In this document: piece after piece, positions 51,488 to 63,451 of the stretch
Position numbering within the stretch: position 1 is the stretch's first letter
Layout: each line of letters starts with the position of its first letter
Assembly: GCA_039583875.1 (NCBI GenBank)
Contig: CM077150.1
Coordinates: forward strand, 54,005,451-54,069,450
DNA from: Platanthera guangdongensis
Taxonomy: Eukaryota; Streptophyta; Magnoliopsida; Asparagales; Orchidaceae
Direction: 5' to 3'
DNA: 64,000 nt
Notes under the pieces: model-generated
Databases searched by the model: none
Told to the model about the DNA's origin: nothing
Seen by the model: only the letters and a program-made list of their open reading frames with translations
Position numbers and translations under genes: made by a program

Positions 51488-53523
51488 TTAGTTGACCTTA
51501 GAACCCAAAGAATTCTTGGGTCCTTGGTGCTGGTTAGTTTGCCTCTTAACAAAGCTACCTGCAGGTCTTCCAACAGGCAGTTTGCTACTCAACTTGGCAC
51601 TAGAATTATGCCAACAGTCTATGGCAAAGTGACCTACCTTGCCACAACACCAGCACTCAAATCTATTGTACCTTTGCTTAGGTACATCCCTAGCTATTTT
51701 ATCTACAGCTGGCTTGTTGAGAGCTGGGGCTTTGCCCTTAGACTTGGACTTTACAGTCCTAGCAGGGTTAGTAAACCCCAATCCAGTTTTACCCTTGTGA
51801 GGTATAAACTCGTCAATCAAAGGTAGAACAGACTTAGGTTTAGAAAACCTTGCAACTATATCTCTCTCCTTCTGAAGACTAATCTCCAGATTTCTGATTT
51901 GATCATTCTTGAATGTTATAGTTCCCATCTGAATAACTGTTATGTTCTTCAGTCTGGCTATTTCATTTAACTTTTGATCAATCAGCTTATCAAAATCAGT
52001 TGCAGCCATTTTGAGACTTGCAATCTCCTTAGCCTGACTCTTGGACAAGGATTTGATTTTCTTAAATGCTTGCAACACTACTCTATATTCATCAATAAAT
52101 TGATGAATATCCCCTTCAGATTCAGATCCACTGGCATCATTTGATGCTGATGTAACTGAATCAGAACTACCACTAGAAATTGAACTTAAGGAACAATTTT
52201 GTACCTTACTAGGTCCAGGCTGCTCCTGGATTTTGTCACCTTCTGTTAAGGCCATCAGTCCTTTGCACTGGATGTCCTCTTGTTCATATATGGAGTTCAT
52301 TATCTGGATGAACTCCTCTTCCTCTTCTTCAGCATATAGTCCTATGTAAGCTTCAGCTTCTGACTCAGTTTCTGAAGAAGACATGTCTGACAGGCCTTTG
52401 CCTTCTTGGCAACAGAAGACCTTTCCTTCTTGCCCTTGAATTGAGTCTTTTTTCTTATCATTAGACTCTTTCCTTTTCTCAGGACAGTCAGTAATAACAT
52501 GTCCTTGTCTGTTATAGCAATAGCAAACAATTTTTGATAAAGTTGCTTTGCTTGACTTGGTCTTTCTCCTGTCTTTCTTTGATGACTTCTTGTTCTGATA
52601 ATAGTCATCTTTGCCCGGTGAAGTGGATGGCTTTGACCTCCATTGTTTCTTCTTTAGAAACTTCTGAAAGTGTCTTGTGAATGCTGTAAAGTCCTCATCA
52701 CTTTCACTGCTTTCAGACTTTCTGCTTTCTGAATCATCTGACTCAGTCTCAGCCACTTTAGGAGGTGGAGATGGAGACTTACTTTTGTATTTCCTGTTGG
52801 CTTCTGTCTTGAATGCCACTGTCCTTTCTTTAAGCTCACTTCTGGTAGTTTTCTCTTCTTCTTTCTTACCATCAAATGCATCTCATAGGATAGCAGTTTT
52901 CCAAACAGTGTTGGAGGAGGGATATCTGCTAACTTTGCCATTTCCCTTATGGCACAGATCTTGGTGTCCCGGTCCTTTGTTAGGGACCTCAAGAACTTAT
53001 CATTTAGCTCATAATTATTGAATTCTCTTCCATAGGACATTAGCTCATTGACAATCCTATAGAACTTCTTATAGCATTCTATTATGCTATCAGACCTACC
53101 TTGCCTGAAACTTTCATATTCCTGGTTTAACAATGACTTTCTGTCCTGTCTCACTTCTTCTGAACCCTCTATGTACACTATAAGAGTATCCCACATCTCC
53201 TTAGATGTCTTACAGTGTATCAAGTTCTGAAAGGTAGCATCATCTATGGCACTCACAATGATATTCTGAGCCGTCTTGTCCATTGTGGCTAGAATTATCT
53301 CATCTTTTGTCATTTCAGAGAAGTCCTTAGGTGTTCTCTGATTTGCATCCAGGACTGAAACCTTCATAGGCACATATGACCCTTCTTTAACTGTGATGTA
53401 AATTCTAGGGTCTGAGGCTTCCATAAACAGTCTCACCCTTTCTTTCCAGATGCCAAAAATCTCTTTTCTGCAAATGGGCAACTTCATGGATCCAAGTTCC
53501 TTATGATTCTCTGTTGAACCCAT
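51488..53523 (-). pseudogene. SV-3 Gag, two-knuckle type, one frameshift
   Basis: The ATG at 53523 (MGSTENHKELGSMKLPIC) starts the capsid part (52654-53523; SKEMWDTLIVYIEGSEEVRQD, LNDKFLRSLTKDRDTK). A single-base change near 52850, in a Lys-rich stretch, moves to the frame of 51488-52819. That frame carries a first knuckle CYCYNRQGHVITDC whose second cysteine is Tyr, an acidic Ser/Glu-rich region, a coiled-coil part ending LQKERDIVARFSKPKSVLP, and the knuckle CWCCGKVGHFAIDC. It ends GSKVN then TAA at 51488, in frame with pol. Confidence 0.9.
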
Positions 53524-53612
53524 GGTTCTTGATTTTCTTGATTCTGCAATTTACTTAGACTGAATCTGCCAACAGGATCTACTCAGACAGTTAAGTCCTT
53601 TTTGAGGAACCT

Positions 53613-53627
53613 CGCTTTGATACCACT
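53613..53627 (-). promoter_or_regulatory. SV-3 primer binding site
   Basis: The element strand reads AG then TGGTATCAAAGCG after the LTR, matching the initiator tRNA-Met primer site with one change. Confidence 0.88.
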
Positions 53628-55671
53628 TGAAAGATATTGTACCTAATCACCTACAGAGTGGGGGGGGGGTGAATAGGTGACTAAATCTTTTTAAACTTTT
53701 TAGGCAGATTGCAGATTATTTCACAGAGTTATAACTACTTTTTCACAGCAATCAATCAGCAATCACAGAATAACACATGCACACAGTGAACACACAGGTT
53801 TATAGTGGTTCCCCAAGGTTTGGGTACATCCACTTTCCCCCTTCGCCTATCTAATAGTGTACTAGATTCGGCCAAACTCCTCCACTATCTCAGATCCTCA
53901 GATCTTATACTCAGAACCCCAAACAGGTTCCTACAGCTCAGGCCCAAGGCCCTACAACTCAGTCTTCTCCAAAGACCTACACTCAGCTTCTTCACAAAGC
54001 CTACACTTAGCCACAACATGCCTACACTCAGCCACAATAGGCCTACACTCAGAGAATTAGATCTCCTACTCTCAGGCACACAGGCCCTACCACTCAGCCT
54101 TTATAATTACAGGCTTACAACTCAGATCCCTAAGGATCCTACAAGAAAATAAGAATACAAAGAATATACCTACAACTCAGAGACAAGAGAGATGAGTTGA
54201 TAGGTTCTTGATGAGTTCTTGGAAGAACTCTGCTGAGAACAATCTCACTTGGCTTTTCTTCAAAGCTTCTTGAATGTAGAACACAATAGGATTGATTCTC
54301 TGCAGCTGATCTTCAATCACTACAACTTAAGATTCAGAACTAGGTCTGAACCCTTCTTCATAGCCTGGTTCCAACGGCTGTCTTCTTGGAAGGAGCTCTC
54401 TCTCTCTCCAACTTCTTAGATCTTCACTTGATTCTTCAATGAATAGCTAGATCTTGTGTGAATCACTTTGATGTGTTGATCATCTCTTTCTGTTGACAGT
54501 ATAAGCCTTTATATAGGCCTTCTTCAAGGTGACCGGCTGATCCGGTTCCTAATAGCTTTCTGACATCTCTGATAGGTGCAGCAGACTGGCTGGAATGGCA
54601 GCTGTCATGTCATCCAGTCAGTTCTTGAAATAACTGTAACTGTCTGAAAGTGTCGAGACAATCTGTCTTTAAGTGTCGACACTTATAGACTAAGTGTCGA
54701 CACAAGTTGACTAAGTGTCGACACTAGCCTTCAAGGTGTCGACACAACTCCTTGTGTTGTAGAATTCACTTCTCGACACAGCTTCTTCATCATGTGTCGA
54801 CACTGATATTGAGTGTCGACACAACTCCTTGTACTTCAATACTTAGTTGTATTCTTGTAAGTGTCGACACAACTCCTTTGTGTTGACATATCTTCATGTG
54901 TTGAACTTGTTCAGTGTCGACACATCTTCTTGGTGTCGACACATGCCTTCTGTGTTGATACTTGCTGAGTGTCGACACAGCTCCTTGTGTCAACACATTC
55001 TTCTTCTGTTGAGACTTTGGCTGAGTGTCGACACATCTCCTTTGTGTCGACACTTGTACTTGGAATTTTTTGTTGAACTTTGCTGAGTGTCGACACAGCA
55101 TCCTAGTGTCGACACTTTCTTCATGTATTGAGTCTTCTGCTGAGTGTCGACACATTCTTTCTTGTGTCGACACTTTCTTCAAGTGTTGAGTCTTCTGCTG
55201 AGTGTCGACACATTCTTTATTATGTCGACACTTATACTTAGACTCTGCTGAAATTTGCTGAGTGTCGACACAGCCTCCAAGTGTCGACACTTTCTGATGT
55301 AGACACAGTTCTTCTGGGTGTCGACACTGCTTCTAAGTGTCGACACTTGTTCACTGGACATTTCTTCATTGAGTGTCGACACAGCCTTCATGTGTCGACA
55401 CTTTCGGTCTGGTGTTGACTCTGCATCCCTGGTGTCGACACAATTACTCCAAGTGTCGACATTGCTTGCCTGGGTGTCGACACAAGTCTTCTTAAGTGTC
55501 GACACTTTCCTTCTGGGTGTCGACACATGGACTTAGAAAACTTTCAGCTTTCCCTGCAAATACTTAACCTGCACAAGGCAACTCAAAATACATCAAATAT
55601 ATTTTGATGTATATCATTGAGTAGGGTGAGGCTTCTTCAAATCAGGTACATTTAAACCAATGTACCCAACA
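53628..55671 (-). repeat. SV-3 5' LTR (right copy)
   Basis: This 2044-bp partner of 33149-35178 has its hairpin at 53648-53679, TATA box at 54505-54517 and palindrome array at 54648-55530. Confidence 0.95.
54648..55530. repeat. SV-3 palindrome array, 5' LTR copy
   Basis: Same order of GTCGACA words as 34156-35037, with point differences. Confidence 0.88.
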
Positions 55672-55676
55672 CGACC
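55672..55676. repeat. Target site duplication of SV-3, right
   Basis: CGACC matches 33144-33148. Confidence 0.95.
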
Positions 55677-56300
55677 TCTTTGAAATACAATTTGGCGACA
55701 TGTGAAGCATCGTTAGTGTTATGACACGCGATAAAATAGGCCATTTTGGAGAAACGGTCCACGACGACCAGAATGGAAGCATGTCGCTTAAAAGTCAGAG
55801 GTAGGCCCAATATAAAGTCCATGCTAACATCCATCCATGGTACAAACAGGATCAGAAGGGGTATGTAAAGACCCACGTTGGTCTTGTGACCCTTTGCCAA
55901 TTGACATACGCAGCAACTCCCTACGATTTTATTGACCATTGGTTTGAGGCCCGGCCAAAAGAATTTGTCCTCTACAAGTGCTATCGTTTTGTCCCGACCG
56001 AAATGTCCGCCTAGCCCTCCACTATGTAACTCCCAAATAATAAAATTACGTAACGATGAGCGGGGAATACATAACTGCATATGTTTAAATAAATACCCAT
56101 CACAGCAGTAGAATGCCGAGATAGTGGACGGGGAATTGTCCTGAGCGGCGAAGTATATATCCTTAAAGTTCGGGCATTGAGCATATTCATCTTGAATTCT
56201 TTCAAATCCGATGACCGTTACCTCCATGGTAGATAGTAACAAGGTGACCCGACTAAGAGCATCTGCCACACGATTTAACGTACCCTTAAGGTACTTGATA
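55677..56300 (-). pseudogene. CRM-1 RNase H end and integrase N-terminal half
   Basis: The segment begins in NRVADALSRV, the usual RNase H end, then the HHCC zinc-binding part (HSGGLGGHFGRDKTIALVEDKFFWPGLK, CCVCQLAKG) and the first half of the integrase core, MDVSMDFILGLP and ILVVVDRFSKMAYF with catalytic Asp residues. It stops in FKEVV at the SV-3 insertion and resumes at HRGIPKTIVSD (33143 leftward). Confidence 0.88.
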
Positions 56301-57310
56301 ATGAATGTGTATGCCTGCAGGTAGGAGACCCATTTGGCGTGCCGAGGACTGATTTTACTTTGGGAGTTTACGAATTTTAGCCCTCATGGTCAGATAATAT
56401 CACGAATTCTTTCGAAATTAGATAGTGTCGCCAATGTTGGAGACAACGTATTACAGCATAGAACTCGCGATCATAATTGGAATAATTTAACTTTGGACCA
56501 GCTAATTTTTCGCTAAAATACCCGAGCGGATGTCCCTCCTGGCTTAAAACTCCTCCGATTCCTATCCCCGATGCTTCACAGGATAATTCGAACACCTTAT
56601 TAAAATCCGGCAACCGGAGTAGCGGGGCTTCGGACATCTGTTCTTTAATCGTTTGAAAGGCACTAGTGGCCGCTTTTGTCCAACTGAAATCACCCTTCTT
56701 CAAGCATTCAGTGATTGGTGCCATGATACTACTAAAATTTCGAATTAACCTACGATAAAACGTGGCCAACCCATGGAAACTTCTAACTTCCCGCATATTT
56801 TTAGGTTCCGACCATTCTCTAATAATTTGGACCTTTTTTGGGTCAACATGAAGACCTTCGGAACTCACTATGTATCCTAGGAATTCCACGGAGGTCACAC
56901 CAAACGTGCACTTTTTAATATTAATAAATAATTTTTCTTGGCGCAGTGTTGTAAGGATGGTCCTTAGGTGAGTTTCATGATCCATCTGTGAGAGGCTAAA
57001 TACTAATATATCATCGAAATAGACCACTACAAATTTACCATGTATGGTTTAAATACTTGGGCCATCAATTGTGAGAATGTACTTGGCCCATTGGTAAGCC
57101 CCTCTCCAAGCACTAACCACTCATAGAGTCCATCCTTAGACTTAAATGCCATTTTCCATTCGTTCCCTTCCCGTATCCTTATTTGATGATAACCGCTTTT
57201 AAGATCCAATTTTGAAAATATGGCGGCTCCTGATAGCATATCTAATGAATCGTCCAAACGGGGAATGGGAAACCTATATTTGACAGTTATTTTATTTATG
57301 GCCCAATAGT
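56301..57310 (-). pseudogene. CRM-1 reverse transcriptase and RNase H
   Basis: The RT palm [23 protein letters not shown] (57027-57257) is followed, after a frame change at about 57030, by [20 protein letters not shown] with the catalytic [34 protein letters not shown] and the RNase [25 protein letters not shown] ... [17 protein letters not shown] (56377-57027). A second frame change near 56377 breaks it again. Confidence 0.88.
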
Positions 57311-57317
57311 CTACACA

Positions 57318-58049
57318 TTATCTCCAAGATTTATCTTTCTTCGGGACCAAAAGGGCAGGGACGGCATACGGGCTCTTACTATGGCGGATAAATCCCTTTA
57401 CTAGTAAGTCGGAAATCAAGATTTGTAGCTCGTCATGCGCGGAGGGATTAAGCAGGTAATGGGGAAGGTTAGGCAAAGAGGAGCCTTGGACGAAATCAAT
57501 TTCGTGTTGTATATCCCTCATGGGTGGCAACTCAGATGGTAAGTCCACCGGATAGACGTCCTTATATTCTTCCAATAACGTTCGCAGGGATAACGACAAA
57601 TTCTCTAAAGAGGGTGAATCTTCCTTAGCTTGGAGGCATACTAGCGCATAGATGATGCCATCCAAGAAGGTCTCGCGCTCTAACTCTTTCTTGCTTATTA
57701 GGCTAATAGTTTTCTGTTCCACAGGCACAATTGTGTCTTTGGAGGCACTCGATGATTCCTTAGGCAGTGTGTGTTTAAGAACAATGGTCTTACCGTTGAA
57801 CTTGAACTCGTAGGTGTTGGCTCGTCCGAAATGGGTCACGTCGTAATCATAAAGCCATGGGAGCCCTAGTAGTACATGACAAACATCCATGGGGATGACG
57901 TCGCACCACACCTTATCGATATAGCTCTTCACCATAATGGAAAATAAACACCGCTTAGATACCGCGATTGACGTTTTGTTTACCCATGCTATTTTATACG
58001 GATGGGAGTGCGGTTCGGGGACTAAGTGCATACGAGTGACGACATTTTC
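57318..58049 (-). pseudogene. CRM-1 protease-RT linker region
   Basis: After LIIDSGSCMNGI and a TAG near 58050, the frame encodes the protease body and linker (PHPYKIAWVNKT, VMDVCHVLLGLPWLYDYDVTHFGRANTYEF) and the pre-RT segment (LPPMRDIQHEIDFVQGSSLP, ELQILISDLLVKGFIRHSKSPYAVPALLVPKKDKSWR). This is one open stretch of 237 codons, in the Gag frame. Confidence 0.85.
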
Positions 58050-59357
58050 CTAAATGCCATTCATGCAACTTCCGCTGTCTATTATTAATTTGCACCACTT
58101 TTCATCGCTTTTAAAATTTAATGAGAAGATGTTCGTCCTATTATATTCATCCAACGCACGCGGTGTGGCCAGAATACACCTCATAACCATCATAAAAGAA
58201 TCATCTTCGATATCACTCAGCCCGACATCCGATTCACCGCCAGCTTCATAGACGAGCTCGGCAGGCTCAGACGTGGAATCTAAAAGTGCCAGTGGTTTAC
58301 ACCTAGTGGGGCACTCACTAGAGTAGTGCCATTGGATTCCGCACGAATAACATGTGGCATTAGTCTTATTAATTCTTCCTACCGGAACTCTCTCACAATT
58401 GGGGTTTTTGTTGTTCCTAGCGGTAATTACTATGGAGCTTGAGTCAGTCGATCGGAACTTTCCTTTGTACCGCATGGAGGACGGGGGTGGAGGTCCTAAA
58501 ATAGATTTTCCTTTCTGGAAAGCTCGTCCCTTGGACTTGTAGGCATTATGCTTTTCAATATCAAAAGCTGCGTTAAAGGTCGTGTTAAGGTCCGTGTGAC
58601 CATATCGCAAAAGCTTGCATTGGATGTGCGGATTGAGTAACATACGAAAACGGGAGAGTGTAACTTCGGGCATTTCTCTAACGTCGCAACGTACCATCAT
58701 GTCCTTAAGGATACCCATGTAATCCGCTACCGAGCGGCTCCCCTGGCTAAGGGTGGCTAACTCGTCGAACATTTGAGTTCGGTGATACGCGGGGACATAT
58801 TGGTCAGTCAAAAGTGCTTTCATGGCATTCCAACCAATTGGGGGTAATCCGTTCACGGTACCTAATCGTCGCTCTTCATTCAACCAGAACGTTTTGGCTC
58901 TACCCATAAGCTTCATCCGTGCAACTTGCACCTTCTCTCCGTCCGTCAGGTTGCGCCATTCAAAATAGCACCCTATCTCCATGATCCAGTCTAAAAAAAT
59001 TTGGGGTTCACCCATACCATCGTATGATGGTGGGTCAATCTTAACGGCTCTAGCTAGATCGAACTCATAAGGGGTTCGAGGCGTATGCCCATCGTCCTGA
59101 TCCTGAAATTGGTTGTGTCTATCATCGCGTTGGTGGGTGGCCTCGGGTTGGGGACCCGACCGGTTTATCCCAACGGCGGGATTTCGAGGCGCCGCTTGAT
59201 TTAGAGCCAACCCTTGTATTAGTTGGGTGAGTGCATCGAACCTAGCATTAAACTCTTCCCGTAGCTCCGCGATGGTGGTCGGAGTGTGGTCATCATCATG
59301 GTGGTCAGCCATACGTGAAGTGGATGAGTGATATTCTGCGCCACGCCTAGTGCGCAT
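58050..59357 (-). CDS. CRM-1 Gag, long open frame
   Basis: The ATG at 59357 (MRTRRGAEYHSSTSRM) gives about 435 aa. It contains the capsid-type segment FDLARAVKIDPPSYDGMG, EPQIFLDWIMEIGCYFEW, KVQVARMKLMGRAKTFW and LTDQYVPAYHRTQMFDEL. A CCHC knuckle CYSCGIQWHYSSEC follows, then an acidic stretch and the start of the protease, LIIDSGSCMN. Gag would package the element RNA. The frame is open through the knuckle, so this is the best preserved coding part of CRM-1, but it ends by a stop within the protease start. Confidence 0.8.
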   Translation of the reverse strand: MRTRRGAEYHSSTSRMADHHDDDHTPTTIAELREEFNARFDALTQLIQGLALNQAAPRNPAVGINRSGPQPEATHQRDDRHNQFQDQDDGHTPRTPYEFDLARAVKIDPPSYDGMGEPQIFLDWIMEIGCYFEWRNLTDGEKVQVARMKLMGRAKTFWLNEERRLGTVNGLPPIGWNAMKALLTDQYVPAYHRTQMFDELATLSQGSRSVADYMGILKDMMVRCDVREMPEVTLSRFRMLLNPHIQCKLLRYGHTDLNTTFNAAFDIEKHNAYKSKGRAFQKGKSILGPPPPSSMRYKGKFRSTDSSSIVITARNNKNPNCERVPVGRINKTNATCYSCGIQWHYSSECPTRCKPLALLDSTSEPAELVYEAGGESDVGLSDIEDDSFMMVMRCILATPRALDEYNRTNIFSLNFKSDEKWCKLIIDSGSCMNGI

Positions 59358-59689
59358 GAACAACAGAAATTTTGGGGCTTTGTCTAGATTAATTTTATAA
59401 TGTTGGAATTTTTAAACACTTTAACCGTTGTGCGAGCAAAAAAACTTGTTTAGACTTTTATTCTTAGAAAAATAGGGAGAATTTCCAGAATATTTTTTTA
59501 AAAAAAGTTTCTGCAAAATTTTTTTTCTTTTTGTTTTACTAATTGCAGACCAATTTCAGAAATTTCAGATTTTGCTTGTGGTTTTTACAGGCTGTGCACA
59601 CCCAAGTGAGAGTCGCAAATCCTACTACAAAGAGAGCAAGGGATGGTGTTGATTGAGGAACCAACACAACCTCCCTGTGATACCAGATT
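59358..59689 (-). other. CRM-1 leader with primer binding site
   Basis: The element strand reads TGGTATCACAGG (59674-59685), a near match to the initiator tRNA-Met site, four bases after the LTR end. The rest, up to the Gag ATG, is AT-rich and has long T runs near 59490-59540 on the plus strand; nothing else is seen. Confidence 0.75.
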
Positions 59690-60890
59690 TGATATAGGCC
59701 CCATCCTAAAAGATCCTACACGGACAGCGTGACGACGACTCTCGCAACTCTCAATGCTCTCTAACCCGTACACTATGAAAACGCAGCCGACACAATGATT
59801 TTATTTATTTTCTCGCGCTAACATACGGATAGCCGATCCGCAAAAGGAACAGAGAATGACTATAGGCCAAAATCCTTTTCCGGCTAAAAGGAATAATATT
59901 GATTCCGACGAGCTTGGAGTTGTACCAAAATAGATTCACCAAGAAAAATTCACGGATTCGGAAAATGGTAGGATCTATCCCAACTAAAACAAAGAAGCGA
60001 GGATCGCCACTCCTCTCGAAAGATCTTCGGAAAACCAAACGAAAAAGACAAACTATTAAAAGTAATACCGCGAAAATTAACGATTTCAAATTCCACGCAA
60101 AAATCGTCCACCACAAGAACTAACTAAGAAAAGAAATCTCTTGAGTAGATAGTTTCGTTACCCCGCTCGGAAAAGTAGATCCGAGATGTTTGGATCCACA
60201 AGAGACAATCTCTTTCCTTGGACGCGGCGGGAGATGCACCAAGGATGAAGAACTCGTTCATCTTTCCCGCTTCTCGCCGTAGAAGTTCGCCGTTGGACTT
60301 TTCTTCCTTGCACTTGACTCCTCAAATCAAAGGAGGCCGAACAATTAATAGGTGGAGAAAGGCACGTTGGTGGAAGTATTGAAGGATGGAAAGAGAGGAG
60401 GAGAGGGAGGAGATGGGCGGCCGAGAGCTTGGGTGAAGCGGGGCGGCCGAGTGGATGAAGGAGAGAGACCCCTAAGGGGGGGGGGGGCGGCAATAGAGAG
60501 AGGAGAGGAGAGAATTAGGTTTAGGGATTTTGGGTTCTCAATTCATTCATAAAAACTAAATGAAAAATACAATAGTCATGGCCTTTTATAAGGCTTACAT
60601 CAAAAAAAAGCTATGAGCTGCCCAATAACAGTGGCTAAACGCACACCAACATGAAAAATGTCAAAAATTAAACATTAGCTCATAAACTAGCAAACTAAAA
60701 TTAATATTAATAATAAGTCTTTTTGCGTTGGCGAAGATTTTAGCCATGGCCGCTGCGGCGCCGCAAATCCTTGGCCGATGGATCAACATCTTCATCTTCC
60801 GCCAATATTCCGCGATCACCATGAACACCCAGTGCGTCAACGTCGTCATCTTTACGACCAATTAGGCCGTCATGATGTCCATCGCCATCA
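59690..60890 (-). repeat. CRM-1 5' LTR (right copy)
   Basis: This copy of 1201 bp matches 30882-32081 closely; TATA box at 60582-60591. Confidence 0.95.
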
Positions 60891-60895
60891 GTAAG
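60891..60895. repeat. Target site duplication of CRM-1, right
   Basis: GTAAG matches 30877-30881. Confidence 0.93.
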
Positions 60896-61081
60896 CTGCG
60901 TGACCTGCTCCCCAAAGAGGATCACCCCGATCCATCAACCTCAAAGGGCAAAGAAGCTGCAGACGCACCTTGTCGCTCAAGAGGAGTGAGCCAAATCGAT
61001 GAATACCCTTGCCATGTTGTTAACAATACTGTTGAATGCATCGATGCCGATGATGAAGGCAGGCTTGGAAGACTATTCTGA
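60896..61081 (+). pseudogene. TAT-1 Gag, continuation right of CRM-1
   Basis: The frame of 30294-30881 continues here as LRDLLPKEDHPDPSTSKGKE ... IDEYPCHVVNNTVECID and stops at 61079-61081. It joins directly to the Gag on the left when CRM-1 and one GTAAG are removed. No protease, RT or integrase follows, so pol was lost by deletion. Confidence 0.75.
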
Positions 61082-62384
61082 GCTAAAAAAGGATATCACC
61101 AGATCCTCAAAACTCCTCGCAATCATCACCGGCCATTCTTGCTCTACTCTTCCTGTTTCAAACTTTTTCTTTGCAAAACACTTTTAAGTGTTCCTTTATG
61201 CATTTCAATAAAATTTACATCAGGGATCCCGTACTGACATATTTCGCTTTTTTTAATGCTTCTTCCTCTATTTTCTCTTTGCCAAAGACATCGCTGAACT
61301 ACTGAGATAACGCCAAGTCTTGTTGTTCCCTCCGTAGATTGTTCTCTGGCACGATCGCGACGACCACATACTGTGGGGAGTGTTCACGTATGAGTAGTGG
61401 GAGCCATTCAATCTACGATGGTGGGCTTCAGACTTCGGATCCTAGCCGGCATCTAACACAGAGTGTGCGTCAGGGAGGCCCATGTATTATCTCTACTGTG
61501 CTTCGTTAAGGATACATTGCAGTTACGATGATCTTTGCTTGACAAGCAATGGCGATCAAGCGTAGCATTGTCTCTTCGATCATCTCATGACTGTGATGGT
61601 CGAACACTCTATGGTACTCTCAATCCGTGTTTCGCGGGATCCACAACTCCGCTGACAAGCAATGCTTTAGGCCACTTGGCGCAACTAGTCTCATTGATCA
61701 GTGATGTTGTACCCAAGACAAGAGAGCAGTGCATCTGCCGTTTCCTTCTTAGGATTTTGTGCATGTCTCCCTTTTGTGCTCTGTTAAGGAAGTATAGCTA
61801 GTCCGCTCTAAGTAGGACTATACTCCCAATGACCTTTCTTGGACAAGCGAATGCATAAGGTCCACAAGTGATCTCCTGTGGCAGTATCCGGCCCTTTCTT
61901 GGTCATCTCTGAGTATAGACCACTTTGTTATCAACTGCCTTTTTCATAGGTGAATAGGTTAAATCCGACCTACCAGAAGGATTTGCAACAGTCATCTTGT
62001 TTACTCTCATCTTTTATCCATTACTTGCTTAAGCTTTATCAGATGATGATCTACAAAGCTCTTCCTTACTCTTATCAAATGCTAATGGCATCAATCATTG
62101 ATCAAAGAATCTGACTCTCCTTGATCATCAAGCCTTGCTATTGGAATCTAGTCCAGATTGGCAGAATTCATCAAGTTTCTTCTCTACTGATCTGATCATA
62201 TCCATCCTATCATATCAACAGTCAACACTCAACTTATTGATCTGGACTTCATGTTAAAGATATCATCTATAATATAGTAAGAAGATCACTATTTTGGTTT
62301 GATCTTCATTCAATTATCAATAGAGTGCATCAGGCATTTCCTCTGCTATTTGATCATTTCCATCTTATCTCATCAATAGTTAGC
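61082..62384 (+). other. TAT-1 3' noncoding region, no gene recognised
   Basis: About 1.3 kb contain an AATAAA at 61209 and short repeated phrases (for example TGACAAGCAATG at 61543 and near 61653), but no protein motif of pol. It is probably the remains of the 3' untranslated region of the element, joined to Gag by a deletion. Confidence 0.5.
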
Positions 62385-63240
62385 GTTCGCAAGTTCCATT
62401 CAGGTACTTGCAGCTTGGCTCACTATATTATTTCTGCTGCTCACTCTTCTCTTTGTAGTGATTAGCAGACACCTGCAAGTCTTATCCAGGTACTTGCAGC
62501 TTAGTATTTTCATCATATCTGCTTCTAACTCTTTTCTTGTAGAAATCAGCAAACACTTGCAGTTTCGTCACAGGTACTTACAACCTTCTTTCATATATCA
62601 TGTCTGCTTCTAACTCTTTTTTTGTAGAGACCAGGAGATGCTTGCAAGTTTCCTCACATGTACTTGCAATCTTCTTTCATATATTATGTCTGCTGCTCAC
62701 TCTTCTCTTTGTAGTGATTAGCAGGCACATGCAAGTCTTATCTAGGTACTTGCAGTTTAGTCTTTTCATCATATCTACTTCTAACGCTTTTCTTGCAGAG
62801 ATCAGCAAACACTTACAAGTTTCTTCACAGGTACTTGCAAACTACTTTCATATATTATGTCTGTTCCTAACTCTTTTCTTGCAGAGATCAGCAGACACTT
62901 GCAAGTTTCTTCACAGGTACTTGCAACTTACTTTCATATATTACATCCACTTCTAACTCCTTTTCACATAGACTGGTAGATTCCTGCAAGTTACCTTCAG
63001 GTACTTGTAGCTTACTTTACTTCCATATCTGCCGCTAACTTCTCTTTTACAGCAACCAGCAAACACTTGCAAGTCCCCTTCACGTACTTGCAACTTATTT
63101 TTCTCTTCACGCATGTTGCTTACTCTTCCTTTTGCAGAGGATAACAGGTGCTTGCAAGCCTCCATCAGGTACTTCCAAGTTATTATGCTTCTATGTTTTC
63201 CTCTCACCTTCATTTTGTAGAACTCAGTAGAAGACACATC
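62385..63240 (+). repeat. TAT-1 tandem repeat, about ten units of about 85 bp
   Basis: Units of the form CTTGCAAGTTTCTTCACAGG then TACTTGCAACTT, a TTCATATATTATGTCTGCT part, and CTTTTCTTGCAGAGATCAGC repeat about every 85 bp with 10-25% difference by eye. Unit starts can be placed near 62389, 62472, 62556, 62641, 62729, 62813, 62899, 62983, 63066 and 63150. Each unit holds two ACTTGCAA words, one in direct and one in near-inverted context. Confidence 0.85.
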
Positions 63241-63451
63241 TTCTTCGTTTTTGCAAAGGCAAACCCAGGTACGCGTAGGATGTACGTTCCATACATGCCT
63301 ACACTAACTTTTCCTTTACAGGAAAAAGACATGCAGTAGTAACCTCCTAAGGAGATACGTCAGGTTCTATCTCTCCTTGTCTCACCTCCTTCTTTGGGGT
63401 GGATCACGATTTTCGTGGGTATCCAACTTTTTCGAAGTTCCCTTCTGAACT

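Larger units (their letters stand above)
33149..55671 (-). mobile_element. SV-3: full-length Sirevirus-like copia element, split by SV-4
   Basis: LTRs at 33149-35178 and 53628-55671 are flanked by CGACC. Minus-strand order: 5' LTR, primer binding site, gag, pol, palindrome array, ORF2, polypurine tract, 3' LTR. SV-4 is inserted in pol at 39428-39432/48961. Without SV-4 it is about 13 kb. Gag-pol has stops and a frameshift, but ORF2 is fully open. It shares the GTCGACA palindrome word and most protein motifs with SV-2 but has longer LTRs. Confidence 0.95.
30882..60890 (-). mobile_element. CRM-1: chromovirus-type Ty3/gypsy element, split by SV-3
   Basis: LTRs at 30882-32081 and 59690-60890 (about 1.2 kb, TGATGG...CATCA in element sense) are flanked by GTAAG. 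Without SV-3 the element is about 7.5 kb: gag 58050-59357, protease, RT, RNase H, integrase split at 33144/55676, and a C-terminal chromodomain-like segment running into the 3' LTR. The RNase H segment [24 protein letters not shown] and integrase HPQRDGQTEVVNRSLG resemble CRM/Galadriel chromoviruses; the exact clade is not proven. Frames contain stops and at least three frameshifts. Confidence 0.9.
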
